A stretch of DNA of 63,808 nucleotides. It comes from Thalassoglobus neptunius. Its GTDB lineage: Bacteria; Planctomycetota; Planctomycetia; Planctomycetales; Planctomycetaceae. Made by a program: the position numbers and the translations under genes. The DNA lies in contig NZ_SIHI01000019.1 in NCBI RefSeq assembly GCF_007859735.1, positions 1-63,808 on the forward strand, given 5' to 3'. Of this stretch, positions 42,168-49,651 are shown one piece after another (position 1 is the stretch's first letter; each line of letters starts with the position of its first letter). The notes beneath the pieces were generated by a model. That model was given only the letters and a program-made list of their open reading frames with translations, was not told the origin of the DNA and did no database searches.

Positions 42168-42371
42168 TTAAAATCGTTTTTGTGAGTTCTCCTCGTTGGT
42201 GATCACACTCCGAATCCTGCACGTCGGTCCCATCCGCTGCTCGATCGACTGCGGTGTCTTTAGCCGTCGGCCGCACACCTGGCAGTAAGTCACTGGAGGT
42301 TCACTCGGATCGATCAGAGAACGCTGACCAGCGATCAGTTTGCGACGGTGACGTTCGAGAATGGTTTTCAT
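42168..42371 (-). CDS. Small zinc-binding protein, DUF6011-like (67 aa)
   Basis: A basic N-terminus (KTILERHRRKLIAGQRSL) is followed by a zinc motif CQVCGRRLKTPQSIEQRMGP then TCR. This C-x2-C...G-P-x-C arrangement is seen in small DUF6011-type proteins of phages and mobile elements. It overlaps the replication gene stop by 4 nt, so it is translated with it. It may assist replication or nucleic-acid binding. It ends convergently 18 nt from the STAND gene. Confidence 0.65.
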   Translation of the reverse strand: MKTILERHRRKLIAGQRSLIDPSEPPVTYCQVCGRRLKTPQSIEQRMGPTCRIRSVITNEENSQKRF

Positions 42372-43477
42372 GAACTCGCCGTCCTCGGCTTCAGTGCGAC
42401 GAGCCGAGCCACAATCTGCTGAGCGGTGGCATCTGCTCTCAGTCGCTCCAGGTTCCCGTACAACTCCAGCATCGATCTGAGTGTCGCATGCTGATTGACG
42501 ATGGCGCGCAAGCGGTCATCACTAAGCTGCTCCATCGCCTCGGCAATCCGACTCTGCTGCTCTCTCGGTTTGGAGTCACGTTTCGCCTCCGGCCAGCGTC
42601 CCTGATGAGGTTCCAAGCCAGGCGAGGCCGACTCGATCCTCTTGACCAGAGCTCCGACTTCCCAACACTGAATCGTCCGTTGATCTTCGAAGTAGTCGAT
42701 CACTTCGTGCAGTTGGTCTGGGGTACATCCTCGCTGGATCGCTCGCTCGACAACTTCCGTTGCCCAGCGAACATCGAGGTTCCCCAACCTGCAGATCACA
42801 GAAGCCTCCCCTCCTCCCTCCCTTCCCGGAATCGTCCGTCCTCCGGACGCTGAGCGGGAGGGAGAGCGGGAGGGAGCGTGTTGAGCGTGTGGAGCGTGTA
42901 ATACAGTGCAATCCGCCTGCTGGACAGATCCGTCCATCTCCTGGACGGCTTCGTCCGTCTGCTGGACAAGTTCGTCCATCTCCTGGACGGCTTCGTCCGC
43001 CTCCTGGATGGCGTCCATTTCCCGGACGGCATTTTCTGAGGGTGTGGAGTCCTCAGTTGTGCGAGATTTGGGCCTCGCGTTAGCGTCCGCATTCCCTTGT
43101 GCGTTCTCGGCGGGGGTGGAGTCCGCCGAGCTGCGAGTTTTGGAGCTTGCAGCCGCCTCGGAAATGTTGGAACGAATGATTCGCCAGCGTTTCCGGGAAG
43201 AGCCTTCGATGTCATCGACGCTGATCAGCGCAGCTTCCCGAAGCTGTTTCATTCGATCGTAGAAGACAGAACGTTTTAACTCGCACACCTCCATGACCTC
43301 TTCAATCGTCTTGTCGAGATACTTCCAGTTGGTTCCGAGCATGGTGTCAAGAACGAAAAGGATGAGGCGCGAGTAGGGATCATTCAGTCGAATGTCCCTA
43401 AGTGCGTCCAACTCCCGTCCACGACGGCTGTAATTCAGTTTGGCCTGCTCGTCGTTCTCGCGTTTCCATTTGGACAT
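42368..43477 (-). CDS. Phage replication initiator, lambda O-like (369 aa)
   Basis: ATG 43477 (MSKWKRENDEQAKLNYS) follows GGACAGGGA. Residues 20-110 form a winged helix (RLILFVLDTMLGTNWKYLDK, VFYDRMKQLREAALISVDD), like the DNA-binding domain of O-type initiators. Residues 115-215 are low-complexity with two STPxEN repeats and four to five 7-residue EMDxxVQ repeats. The C-terminal part has LHEVIDYFEDQRTIQCW and a helical end, perhaps helicase contact. The central repeats at DNA level look like iterons, so the gene may contain the origin, as in lambda. Confidence 0.65.
   Translation of the reverse strand: MSKWKRENDEQAKLNYSRRGRELDALRDIRLNDPYSRLILFVLDTMLGTNWKYLDKTIEEVMEVCELKRSVFYDRMKQLREAALISVDDIEGSSRKRWRIIRSNISEAAASSKTRSSADSTPAENAQGNADANARPKSRTTEDSTPSENAVREMDAIQEADEAVQEMDELVQQTDEAVQEMDGSVQQADCTVLHAPHAQHAPSRSPSRSASGGRTIPGREGGGEASVICRLGNLDVRWATEVVERAIQRGCTPDQLHEVIDYFEDQRTIQCWEVGALVKRIESASPGLEPHQGRWPEAKRDSKPREQQSRIAEAMEQLSDDRLRAIVNQHATLRSMLELYGNLERLRADATAQQIVARLVALKPRTASS
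42834..43027. repeat. Iteron-like GTCC-N7-GGAC array (candidate origin)
   Basis: Imperfect palindromes of 15 bp lie at 42911, 42932, 42953, 42974, 42995 (21 bp apart) and 43013 (18 bp apart). A seventh perfect GTCC-N7-GGAC lies at 42834-42848. The 21-bp period equals two helical turns. The seventh copy is out of codon phase with the others (77 bp away), which favours a DNA function over a pure protein repeat. All lie inside the replication-initiator gene. Confidence 0.6.
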
Positions 43478-43488
43478 TCCCTGTCCTT

Positions 43489-43686
43489 TCAAGCAGACTC
43501 TGCAGCTGAGACCTTCGTGTTCATTGCCTCCCAAATCTCACGACGATGTACGCCGATCGACCTGGGAGCCTCGATTCCCATGCGAACTTTGCCACCACGA
43601 ATCGAGACCGCTTTGATCTCGATTCGACGGCCATCCTCCAACACAAGGACGATGTCCTCATCGACGTGTCGTGATAACACAAGCAT
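43489..43686 (-). CDS. csrA: Carbon storage regulator CsrA (65 aa)
   Basis: RNA-binding dimer that blocks or stabilises mRNAs at GGA motifs. Begins MLVLSRHVDEDIVLVLEDGR and continues with KAVSIRGGKVRMGIEAPRSI and VHRREIWEAM: the full CsrA beta-barrel with the conserved IGVHR(R)E box. Length is normal. SD AGGAG lies 7 nt before the ATG. It sits 11 nt upstream of the replication gene in the early operon. A phage-borne CsrA may retune host or phage mRNAs at infection. Confidence 0.88.
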   Translation of the reverse strand: MLVLSRHVDEDIVLVLEDGRRIEIKAVSIRGGKVRMGIEAPRSIGVHRREIWEAMNTKVSAAESA

Positions 43687-43707
43687 CGTGCTTCTCCTGA
43701 TCCAACG

Positions 43708-44364
43708 TTAAAACAGGCTGGTTTGCCGATTGGCTCCCTGCACGACGACCGGCCTGCGATCGATCGTCGTGATTTGTGGCTTGGGAATCGGCGGTTCAGT
43801 GATTACGTGGTTGTTCTCTTCCGCGACCAGCTCGTCGAGCGTCACAATCTTCTGAGGTCGAGCGGAGCAGTCGGTCAGCTTCTTCGACCAGGTGTGAATC
43901 AAATAACGACGCTTCGCCCGTGTCGCGAAGACGTTGCCGAACTGGTTCAATGGGCCGGACCACTCCAACCCGGCGTCACGGCAGCGATCGAGGAACGTCT
44001 CTTGTTCTGGTGTCGCTTCACCGACGACCTCGTTGGTCCGATCGTGTACCAGTAATCTCTTTTGAGTCGGCGCCCTGTGTTGTCCCGTGGGAGCGGGTTC
44101 TGCAGTTTCGTCAGATGAGCCATCCCACCACGGTCCTTCGTGAAACTCTTGCTCACCCACAGTGCCCCAGAAGTTCCAGCGGCCTGTCTCCAGGTCGATC
44201 GAGAATTGACGCCCGGCCAATTCGGCGAGCTTGGTTCCACCCCGCGTCCCATCGGGCAGCAGCTGCAACCCGTACCACCGCAGGCCATGCAGCGACCGAA
44301 ACGGCTTCATCGCGATCGCGAAACCGGCGTTCTCAAGATGTGACCTGCGTTCCTCCGGGCTCAT
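43708..44364 (-). CDS. Early phage protein ending in a clamp-binding-like motif (218 aa)
   Basis: ATG 44364 (MSPEERRSHLENAGFAIA) is chosen over the arginine-rich frame start. Residues 20-75 are a small alpha/beta part with GLQLLPDG and FSIDLETGRWNFWG. Residues 120-165 are helical (EQETFLDRCRDAGLEWSGP). The last residues, ANRQTSLF, resemble the bacterial beta-clamp-binding pentapeptide (QLxLF type). It may bring a replication or repair activity to the clamp. It overlaps the upstream zinc protein by 4 nt. No catalytic family recognised. Confidence 0.55.
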   Translation of the reverse strand: MSPEERRSHLENAGFAIAMKPFRSLHGLRWYGLQLLPDGTRGGTKLAELAGRQFSIDLETGRWNFWGTVGEQEFHEGPWWDGSSDETAEPAPTGQHRAPTQKRLLVHDRTNEVVGEATPEQETFLDRCRDAGLEWSGPLNQFGNVFATRAKRRYLIHTWSKKLTDCSARPQKIVTLDELVAEENNHVITEPPIPKPQITTIDRRPVVVQGANRQTSLF

Positions 44365-44645
44365 CGAGTCGCCTTTCTTCGTCGATCGACGAGTCGATTG
44401 ATCGTTCGCGAGTCGTAGTTGAGTGCGCACCGGCAGCAGAAGTACTTGACCGGTCTGTGCAGTTTCTCGGCTTCCTGTTGAGCCAGGGCGATCGTCGAGC
44501 AGGCGATGACAACTTCGTCCCCACAGTCTCGACAGTGACCGCGCGTGATCGCCTCGCCCGGATCGTGCCTGGCAACCAGAGGACCGGCCGCCACAACCAT
44601 CACCGCATCAATCGGCCATATCTGGGTTGGTTCGGGATGACTCAC
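44361..44645 (-). CDS. Small zinc-binding protein, GTG start (94 aa)
   Basis: The GTG at 44645 overlaps the upstream TGA (GTGA), which points to coupled translation and away from the longer arginine-rich frame. Residues 35-42 hold CRDCGDE and residues about 72-77 YFCCRCAL, giving a four-cysteine treble-clef or ribbon site, followed by a basic end (RLVDRRRKATR). Small zinc proteins of this sort are common in phage early operons. Function unknown. Confidence 0.6.
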   Translation of the reverse strand: MSHPEPTQIWPIDAVMVVAAGPLVARHDPGEAITRGHCRDCGDEVVIACSTIALAQQEAEKLHRPVKYFCCRCALNYDSRTINRLVDRRRKATR

Positions 44646-44785
44646 GAGTTTGTTTTCCCTCTTGGGTCGCAGTTGTCGATTTCCTGATCGCGATCTCGTA
44701 GGCATTCCCGCACGAACTGGAATGGGTGAATGATCACTGCAGGGAACTCTCGAAGCAGGCCGACAATCCGTTCTCGAAAGCTCAT
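44642..44785 (-). CDS. Small early protein (47 aa)
   Basis: ATG 44785 has a strong SD (AAGGAG, 9 nt). The product MSFRERIVGLLREFPAVIIH then FVRECLRDRDQEIDN is helical and amphipathic. Its stop overlaps the GTG start of the next gene. The SD and overlap are the main evidence that it is real. Function unknown. Confidence 0.6.
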   Translation of the reverse strand: MSFRERIVGLLREFPAVIIHPFQFVRECLRDRDQEIDNCDPRGKTNS

Positions 44786-44797
44786 CCGGCGGTCTCC

Positions 44798-45040
44798 TTA
44801 TCGTTGATTCAAAAATTCTCGACCGGGCTTGCGGATCTTCCATCCGTCCCGGGCGTAGTAATCGACCAGGTGACAGTCCGCCGCCCGATCGAGAATCGCG
44901 TAGACGGTGTTGTAGGAGAGTCCGAGTCGATCGCAGATCAGCAGGATTCCGGACCCGCCCGCTTGTGAGTTGAGATACTCCAGAACTCGCAACGCATCCG
45001 AAGTCGGCTGAAAGTGTTTAGTGGCCTGTTTGAATGTCAT
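44798..45040 (-). CDS. Small winged-helix protein (80 aa)
   Basis: Begins MTFKQATKHFQPTSDALRVL. A MarR/ArsR-like winged helix spans most of the chain: LEYLNSQAGGSGILLICDRL, then GLSYNTVYAILDRA as recognition helix, and a wing CHLVDYYARDGWKIRK. It may regulate early genes. An AAGG-type SD precedes the ATG. Confidence 0.65.
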   Translation of the reverse strand: MTFKQATKHFQPTSDALRVLEYLNSQAGGSGILLICDRLGLSYNTVYAILDRAADCHLVDYYARDGWKIRKPGREFLNQR

Positions 45041-45095
45041 CGATCACCTTCCCTGATGACTTCGGAATCCGATCTGTATCGGAACCTGACTGGTC

Positions 45096-45287
45096 TCAGT
45101 TGTTCCGGGCACGTTGTGAGATTCGTTCTGCTTCCTGACGCAGACGCTGGGAAGCGTGATAGGTACAAGGGACCGCCAGTTCGCCCGTTGGCAGAAACCA
45201 GCATCCACAATCACCGTGCGGCCGATGACCGTTGGATCCATCGAGTCGATTCGCAGGTCGGGCCGGTCGTTTGAGTCGTCGAGACAT
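45096..45287 (-). CDS. Small Cys-containing protein (63 aa)
   Basis: ATG 45287 follows AAGGAA at 7 nt. The basic N-terminus (MSRRLKRPARPANRLDGS) is followed by GDCGCWFLPTGELAVPCTYH, with cysteines and histidine that could bind a metal, and a basic end. A longer competing frame (45044-45367) has poorer composition and no SD. It lies in the early operon. Function unknown. Confidence 0.5.
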   Translation of the reverse strand: MSRRLKRPARPANRLDGSNGHRPHGDCGCWFLPTGELAVPCTYHASQRLRQEAERISQRARNN

Positions 45288-45401
45288 GGGGTGTTCCTTA
45301 AACTTGGAAGTGAACAGTGATGACAGCTGGCATCGTTCAATTCGGCGAGGGTCGATCGAGGACGCATCCGTTCCCGATCTCCCTCGAAGATCCTTTCGAA
45401 A

Positions 45402-45674
45402 TCAGTTCAGTGATCGGGCAGCAGCTCGTTCCCAAAAGCCCTGTGTTTGTTTGGCGGGATCCGAGGGGTTGATCTGCAGGTACTTGCGGCAAGCGTTGCC
45501 TGCGGTCGGCAGGAGAGCGGTGTCCCCGACGAAGGTGCCGCAGTAGGCGCCTCCCTGCTGAACGGCAAAGACCAGGACGGCGTCGGCTTTAATGGATTGT
45601 TTGAGCTTCACCGCAGCTGCTTCGAACTGCATGTCTTCTGCGGCGTTGATCGCGATCTTCTTCGGGGGTGTCAT
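45402..45674 (-). CDS. First gene of the early operon, unknown function (90 aa)
   Basis: ATG 45674 has an excellent SD (AAGGAG, 7 nt). The protein begins MTPPKKIAINAAEDMQFEAA, contains a hydrophobic strand-rich core (KADAVLVFAVQQGGAYCGTF) and ends GFWERAAARSLN. It is soluble and small. It is the first open frame behind the 340-bp gap that must hold the early promoter. No family recognised. Confidence 0.6.
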   Translation of the reverse strand: MTPPKKIAINAAEDMQFEAAAVKLKQSIKADAVLVFAVQQGGAYCGTFVGDTALLPTAGNACRKYLQINPSDPAKQTQGFWERAAARSLN

Positions 45675-46015
45675 GGCAGGCTCCTTGCCAGGAAAAGGGG
45701 GAACGGGGAAAAACACAGCTCCAATTCGTATTGCGAACACTGCGGTGTTCGATGTGAAAGCAGCTGCCCTGGAGCAACCCCGCTTCGACGGGCCGTTCGA
45801 AGCTTGGGTATTCGTGTTGCTCGACAGGGCAGCAATCAAGGCAGGCGGGTTGAACTGCCTTGATGATCTGGATTGTTGAGAGGGGTTGTTGTCAGAAGAA
45901 TTGAGCGTCGCCACATTTGGACAACACCGGGTCCGGTCTTTCCCTGACGAGTGCGAATGGACACAACACTCGGGTGCATGTGAAGGCTGTTTTTCAGAAC
46001 CGTGCTCAATAGTTG
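45675..46015. promoter_or_regulatory. Early-operon upstream region
   Basis: 340 bp without a convincing gene between integrase stop and early operon. It includes the hairpin CGAACAC-TGCG-GTGTTCG (45734-45751), a base-paired variant of the 9570 family. Nothing else is recognised, but the early promoter should be here. Confidence 0.45.
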
Positions 46016-47221
46016 TTAAAACAGAGTCCGCTGCCGATCGCCGACGACATATGGAGGCAGAGTGTTGACGGCGGAGTGCACTGCTTCGGTCGGGTCGCGA
46101 TAACTGCGGGCGTTCACTCCAGAGAGCGAGTGCCCCAAAATGAACGGACCGACCCCGGGGGCGTGCGACTCGTAGCGTTCGTTGCAGGTGGCCCGGGCGA
46201 CTTGCCAGGGCTTTCCGCTGGTGTCCGAGATATCGGTGATCCCGACTTGTCGGAGGATCAGTTTGAGCAGCTGGTTCCGTGATCGCGCCCGCGAAGTCTT
46301 CTCGGGATCGAGAGCCTCTGGAGATCCCAGATCCGGAAATAGATACGGTGAGTCCCCCGACTCGGCGAATGGTTGAATCACCTTCCAGGTTTCGTCGCTG
46401 ATCGGCACCCCTTGCAGTTTGCCGGTTTTGCGGGATTCGAACTCGATCAGCCGTCGCCGTTTGAGATCGCGCGTCAGATCCGATTTCTTGAGGCAGAACA
46501 GATCGACTGGACGAGCACCTACATTCAGCGAGATCAGAAACGCAGCTCTCAGACTTGGTAGGTTTTCGAGTGCCTCCAAGATCCTGGTCACTTCCTCGCG
46601 GGTGTAGATCCGCGTTTTGGAGGAAGTCGGGATCGGTTCCGATCGAGGAATGTTCGAGATCGCCTTCACCTCGACGGCGTGGCGAATGATGGTCATCAGG
46701 TGATTGCGCGTTGATTTGACGGTGTTCGGGGAGAGTCGATCCGAGTCGAGCATTGCATCGAAAACTCGTTCCAGAAGCAGTCCTCCGCCTGAATCGATCA
46801 GGGCCAGAGATGGTCCCGGCCAGTGTCCAACCCAGTCGGCAGGTCGGGAGTAGCGTTCCCAGCGATTGAGTGACTGTCGATCCTTGGCCGCTGTCCCTTT
46901 GCAGCGTCCTTTCTTTCCGATCGCCTCCCACTTGCCGTCGAGACAATCTGTGTAGAACTGTCTCAGTGAAGTCGTGCGGGCGTAGTGTTCGCGCTCTTCG
47001 GGCGGGACGTGTCGCGGGCAGTACTCGCTCGCTTGTTCGGAGTTCCAGGATTGCCAGGCCTGATCGACTTCGTTCTGTTCTTGTGTTTGCGGATAGAGCT
47101 TGATGATCGCGTCGGTGGTGTTCGTCATGGTGCTGCCCGATCTGGTTAAGTGCTGCCCGCACTTGAAAATCGAAATCCACAACGACGGGCGAGGGGAACC
47201 ACCGTGGATACAACCGTGCAA
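46016..47221 (-). CDS. Tyrosine-type integrase (401 aa from TTG; 370 aa from internal ATG)
   Basis: Catalyses integration at tRNA-Phe. The catalytic domain shows SLNVGARPVDLFCL (first Arg), ESRKTGKLQG (Lys), WQVARATCNERY (second Arg; Trp-Gln-x-x-Arg instead of the common His-x-x-Arg), ILGHSLSGVNARSYRDP (His and nucleophile Tyr). The N-terminal part is a core-binding domain. TTG 47221 has a near-perfect SD (GGAGGAGGT) but yields a poorly conserved-looking lead; ATG 47128 (MTNTTDAIIKL) lacks an SD. It is close to the intact tRNA, as expected for attP. Confidence 0.88.
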   Translation of the reverse strand: MHGCIHGGSPRPSLWISIFKCGQHLTRSGSTMTNTTDAIIKLYPQTQEQNEVDQAWQSWNSEQASEYCPRHVPPEEREHYARTTSLRQFYTDCLDGKWEAIGKKGRCKGTAAKDRQSLNRWERYSRPADWVGHWPGPSLALIDSGGGLLLERVFDAMLDSDRLSPNTVKSTRNHLMTIIRHAVEVKAISNIPRSEPIPTSSKTRIYTREEVTRILEALENLPSLRAAFLISLNVGARPVDLFCLKKSDLTRDLKRRRLIEFESRKTGKLQGVPISDETWKVIQPFAESGDSPYLFPDLGSPEALDPEKTSRARSRNQLLKLILRQVGITDISDTSGKPWQVARATCNERYESHAPGVGPFILGHSLSGVNARSYRDPTEAVHSAVNTLPPYVVGDRQRTLF

Positions 47222-47378
47222 CTACCTCCTCCTCGGCAATTGAAACATCGATTAGAATCTTCTGATTGGTTCGGGTTTTCCCTGGATCCTTGACGGGGGG
47301 AGTCGCTGGGGCGCCCCAGGAGTACTGCTCCTGGGGTCGATTAATCGAACCCACCTGATCCAAAGCTTCGAAGCTCAT
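47129..47378 (-). CDS. Conserved leader reading frame upstream of integrase, right copy
   Basis: ATG 47378 (MSFEALDQVG) with SD CGGAG about 10 nt upstream. The frame matches the left copy (221) without indels and overlaps the integrase start without meeting a stop; it stays open far into the integrase gene. The coordinates given cover only the part in front of the internal integrase ATG. Options are an excisionase with unrecognised end, a leader peptide, or frameshift fusion to the integrase. Confidence 0.35.
47314..47336. promoter_or_regulatory. Conserved hairpin upstream of integrase, right copy
   Basis: CCCCAGGAG-TACTG-CTCCTGGGG. The stem is the same as at 157-179 while the loop differs, as expected when the stem is the functional part. 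A CTGGGGCGCCCCAG palindrome overlaps it, as on the left. Confidence 0.4.
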
Positions 47379-47449
47379 TGTCCTGCACTCCGTCAAACAC
47401 AAAGTGTGATTACGCTAAATGATTACTTATCACCCTGCAAGCCGAAGGG

Positions 47450-47689
47450 TTGCAAATTTTTCTGAAATCAAATGAGTTGGATTTCGGGCGATCAAAGAAT
47501 GAGAGCGCGAGAGCAACGGCATCTGCGATCGACAAACTCGTCGATGCGAACATCCTGTTAGAGCGGATGTTCTTATCTGCCAAAGCGTTGGGATTCGCAT
47601 CCAGAGAGAAAATCAGCGACCTCGAAACGACAGAAAGCCCGTCGTGGCGGGGGGGCGTTTTCTGCTTAGAAGACTCTGGAGTTTTTTAG
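47450..47689 (+). CDS. Small conserved protein, right copy (79 aa, TTG start)
   Basis: Counterpart of 293-463. The aligned core reads KLVDANILLERMFLSAKALG against KLVDASSFAERMCLSAKAFG, with mostly synonymous DNA changes. The C-terminus is longer than in the left copy by about 20 residues. A TTG start at 47450 lies in GGGTTGC; upstream AAG-rich sequence may serve as SD. Its place between integrase and regulators suggests an excisionase or lysogeny factor. Confidence 0.5.
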   Translation: MQIFLKSNELDFGRSKNESARATASAIDKLVDANILLERMFLSAKALGFASREKISDLETTESPSWRGGVFCLEDSGVF

Positions 47690-47700
47690 AGTGAGCGCAG

Positions 47701-47934
47701 TTACTCGATGGAATCAGCAGGTTGCCGAGCCTCGGTGGAACTCAAATGGAGCGGGAGTCCCAGTGCATTAAAGAATTTCTCGACAACATCGAGGCCGGGG
47801 CAGAACTTTCCAGACAGATACTGACTCACCGTTGGTCGGGAAACACTCATTCGGCGTGCCAGTTCGCTTTGAGACATTCCCTGACGAGCGAGTTCGTCCT
47901 TGACGATCCGTCGAAACTCTTCTTGCAGAACCAT
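47701..47934 (-). CDS. XRE-family HTH regulator, downstream paralogue, right copy (77 aa)
   Basis: Position-equivalent of 543-776: same N-terminus MVLQEEF and same tail type (GLPLHLS...EARQPADSIE). Its recognition helix, however, is SQSELARRMS with SRPTVSQYL, the type found in the upstream paralogue of the left copy. Co-transcribed with 47935-48174 (adjacent stop and start). Confidence 0.85.
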   Translation of the reverse strand: MVLQEEFRRIVKDELARQGMSQSELARRMSVSRPTVSQYLSGKFCPGLDVVEKFFNALGLPLHLSSTEARQPADSIE

Positions 47935-48174
47935 TTACTTCACAGACTCGACGGTCTGTTGAACTTCCTGCGGGCCGATTTGCAGTGAAATGTGCAGAGC
48001 GTTGAAAAACTTCTCCACAACATCAAGGCCGGGGCAAATCTTTCCTGTGAGATACTGATTGACCATCGGGTTGGCGACACCCATGCGGCGCGCGAGTTCG
48101 CGTTGAGACATCCCCTGGCGAGCGAGTTCGTCTTTGACGATCCGTCGAAACTCTTCTTGAAGAACCACTTTCAT
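47935..48174 (-). CDS. XRE-family HTH regulator, upstream paralogue, right copy (79 aa)
   Basis: Position-equivalent of 777-1016: it keeps MKVVLQEEF and the tail HISLQIGPQEVQQT. Its helix is SQRELARRMG with ANPMVNQYL, the type found in the downstream paralogue on the left. It is the first gene of the unit and starts about 100 bp from the tRNA. It probably controls integrase or early genes. Confidence 0.85.
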   Translation of the reverse strand: MKVVLQEEFRRIVKDELARQGMSQRELARRMGVANPMVNQYLTGKICPGLDVVEKFFNALHISLQIGPQEVQQTVESVK

Positions 48175-48275
48175 CCCTCCAGTCTATGCGGATGAGACTC
48201 CGCTGACGAGGTCGACCGCCTGGAAAACCGAACGATTTAGTAAGTGAATATTTGTTTAGGTCGAAGAAAAAAAAG

Positions 48276-48348
<73 letters not shown>

Positions 48349-48783
48349 GCTCAAAAACGCGAATGCGATTTCTAATCGTCATTGAAGGACATTGCAAGTC
48401 AGGCAAAGGTTCAATTCTTAACCAGAAGAACACTGGGGCGAATATTGCCGACATCGCCGCCACTCTGGTCGTCTGAACTTGTGTGCTCCCCGTCTTGTGA
48501 GCTTCGCGGAGTGAGTCGTCGGTCTTGCTGCGTTCAGACGGATTCGAGAATCCTCGTCATTGATATCACCCGATTCGAGGGAGAAGCACGCGGGGAGTTT
48601 TTGCAGTTATCAGTTGTGATGGGGGAATTCTTTGATTATCCTAGACGATTCGGCGTTCGCGAGTCGCAACCCTGCTCTAGAGGTTGAGATGTGTCGAACA
48701 TCTGCACTGCCAGACGGGCAACTTGCACGCTGAATTGTTGATCAAACGTAAGAGAACCTTGTCTTGAAAGGGACAGTCGAAGC
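48349..48783. other. Intergenic region without recognised gene
   Basis: 435 bp between tRNA-Phe and the tiny basic protein. Short open frames here have no SD and no familiar motif. The tRNA promoter must be in the first part. Confidence 0.5.
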
Positions 48784-48873
48784 ATGGGTGTTAAGAAATC
48801 AGGAAAAGGACGTCGGAAGTTGGGACGAAAAAAGCGACGAATGCGAGCGAAGATTCGCCATCGTAAGGGTTAA
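48784..48873 (+). CDS. Tiny highly basic protein, ribosomal type (29 aa)
   Basis: ATG 48784 with AAGGGA about 10 nt upstream. The product MGVKKSGKGRRKLGRKKRRM then RAKIRHRKG is nearly all Lys, Arg and Gly. Very short basic proteins like this (bS22, bTHX, AURKAIP1/COX24-type) are additional ribosomal proteins; a known family cannot be fixed by eye. It is a host gene outside the element. Confidence 0.6.
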   Translation: MGVKKSGKGRRKLGRKKRRMRAKIRHRKG

Positions 48874-49651
48874 TCTGCGACACAGACGCTCTCGTGATCG
48901 ACGTGGAAGGCGATTCGTTTTTCAGTCGTTCACTGATGCGATGTTGCGACTACCGACCTGAGTGATTCTGGCCGAGTCGAATTCTGTATGCATCGCAAGT
49001 CTCACCTCCCAACAAGTCTTGAATGTCATTTGTGGCAGTTGAGAGCTTGTTGTCTTATTCTTCCACACTGAATCGTTTCTTCTTGTATTCCATTCGCAAT
49101 GGCTAAGTTACCGTGCTTGCCGGATGCGGAATGGAAGACAAGCGATTTATGCTGCGCGAAGCGAGTGGCGATCGGGATGTGGAATCGATTTGGCGGCAAG
49201 CGGTCGATCTCAATTGGACGATGGTCCTGAGGAAGATTCTTCGCAAACTGGCAGCTAGCTAATGAATCACTGACAGTGCCTGAGTGCAATTCTCGGGAAC
49301 TGCGTGAGGTTCGCGAAATAGGGCCTGCTTTCGCTCGCGGATTGCCTCCAGCAGAGCGGATTGCTGTTTTGAAGCATGTTCGTGCTTCCCCATGGTTTGC
49401 AGTTTCAGGAATGTGTGGGCTAACATACCTCGGTCACTGAACAGCTGGGTTTGCCACATCTTCGAAGCAGGCGTTGATCTTGTCTTCGCGGATGAGCACG
49501 AGCAATCGCGACAAAGGTTATGTCGAAGAGTCCAAGCGCGTGCACAGACAAGCACAACTTGCCAAACGCAAATTGCCCAACGCAAATTGCTTGATGTGGA
49601 AAACTCATTCGCCTCACCGGAAAATTTCAAAGACCGAATTCCTTTCCTCCC
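48874..49651. other. Intergenic region without recognised gene
   Basis: About 780 bp. It contains a 12-bp direct repeat AACGCAAATTGC (near 49566 and 49580) and several unsupported short frames, including one opposite to the next gene (minus, 49259 to about 49424). It may hold gene remnants. Confidence 0.45.

Noticed and set aside
45402-47402. 666-residue frame running through the integrase in another frame
   Set aside because: The middle is arginine/serine-rich out-of-frame translation of the integrase. Only its two ends (leader at 47378 and the 90-aa gene at 45674) have support, and they are listed separately.
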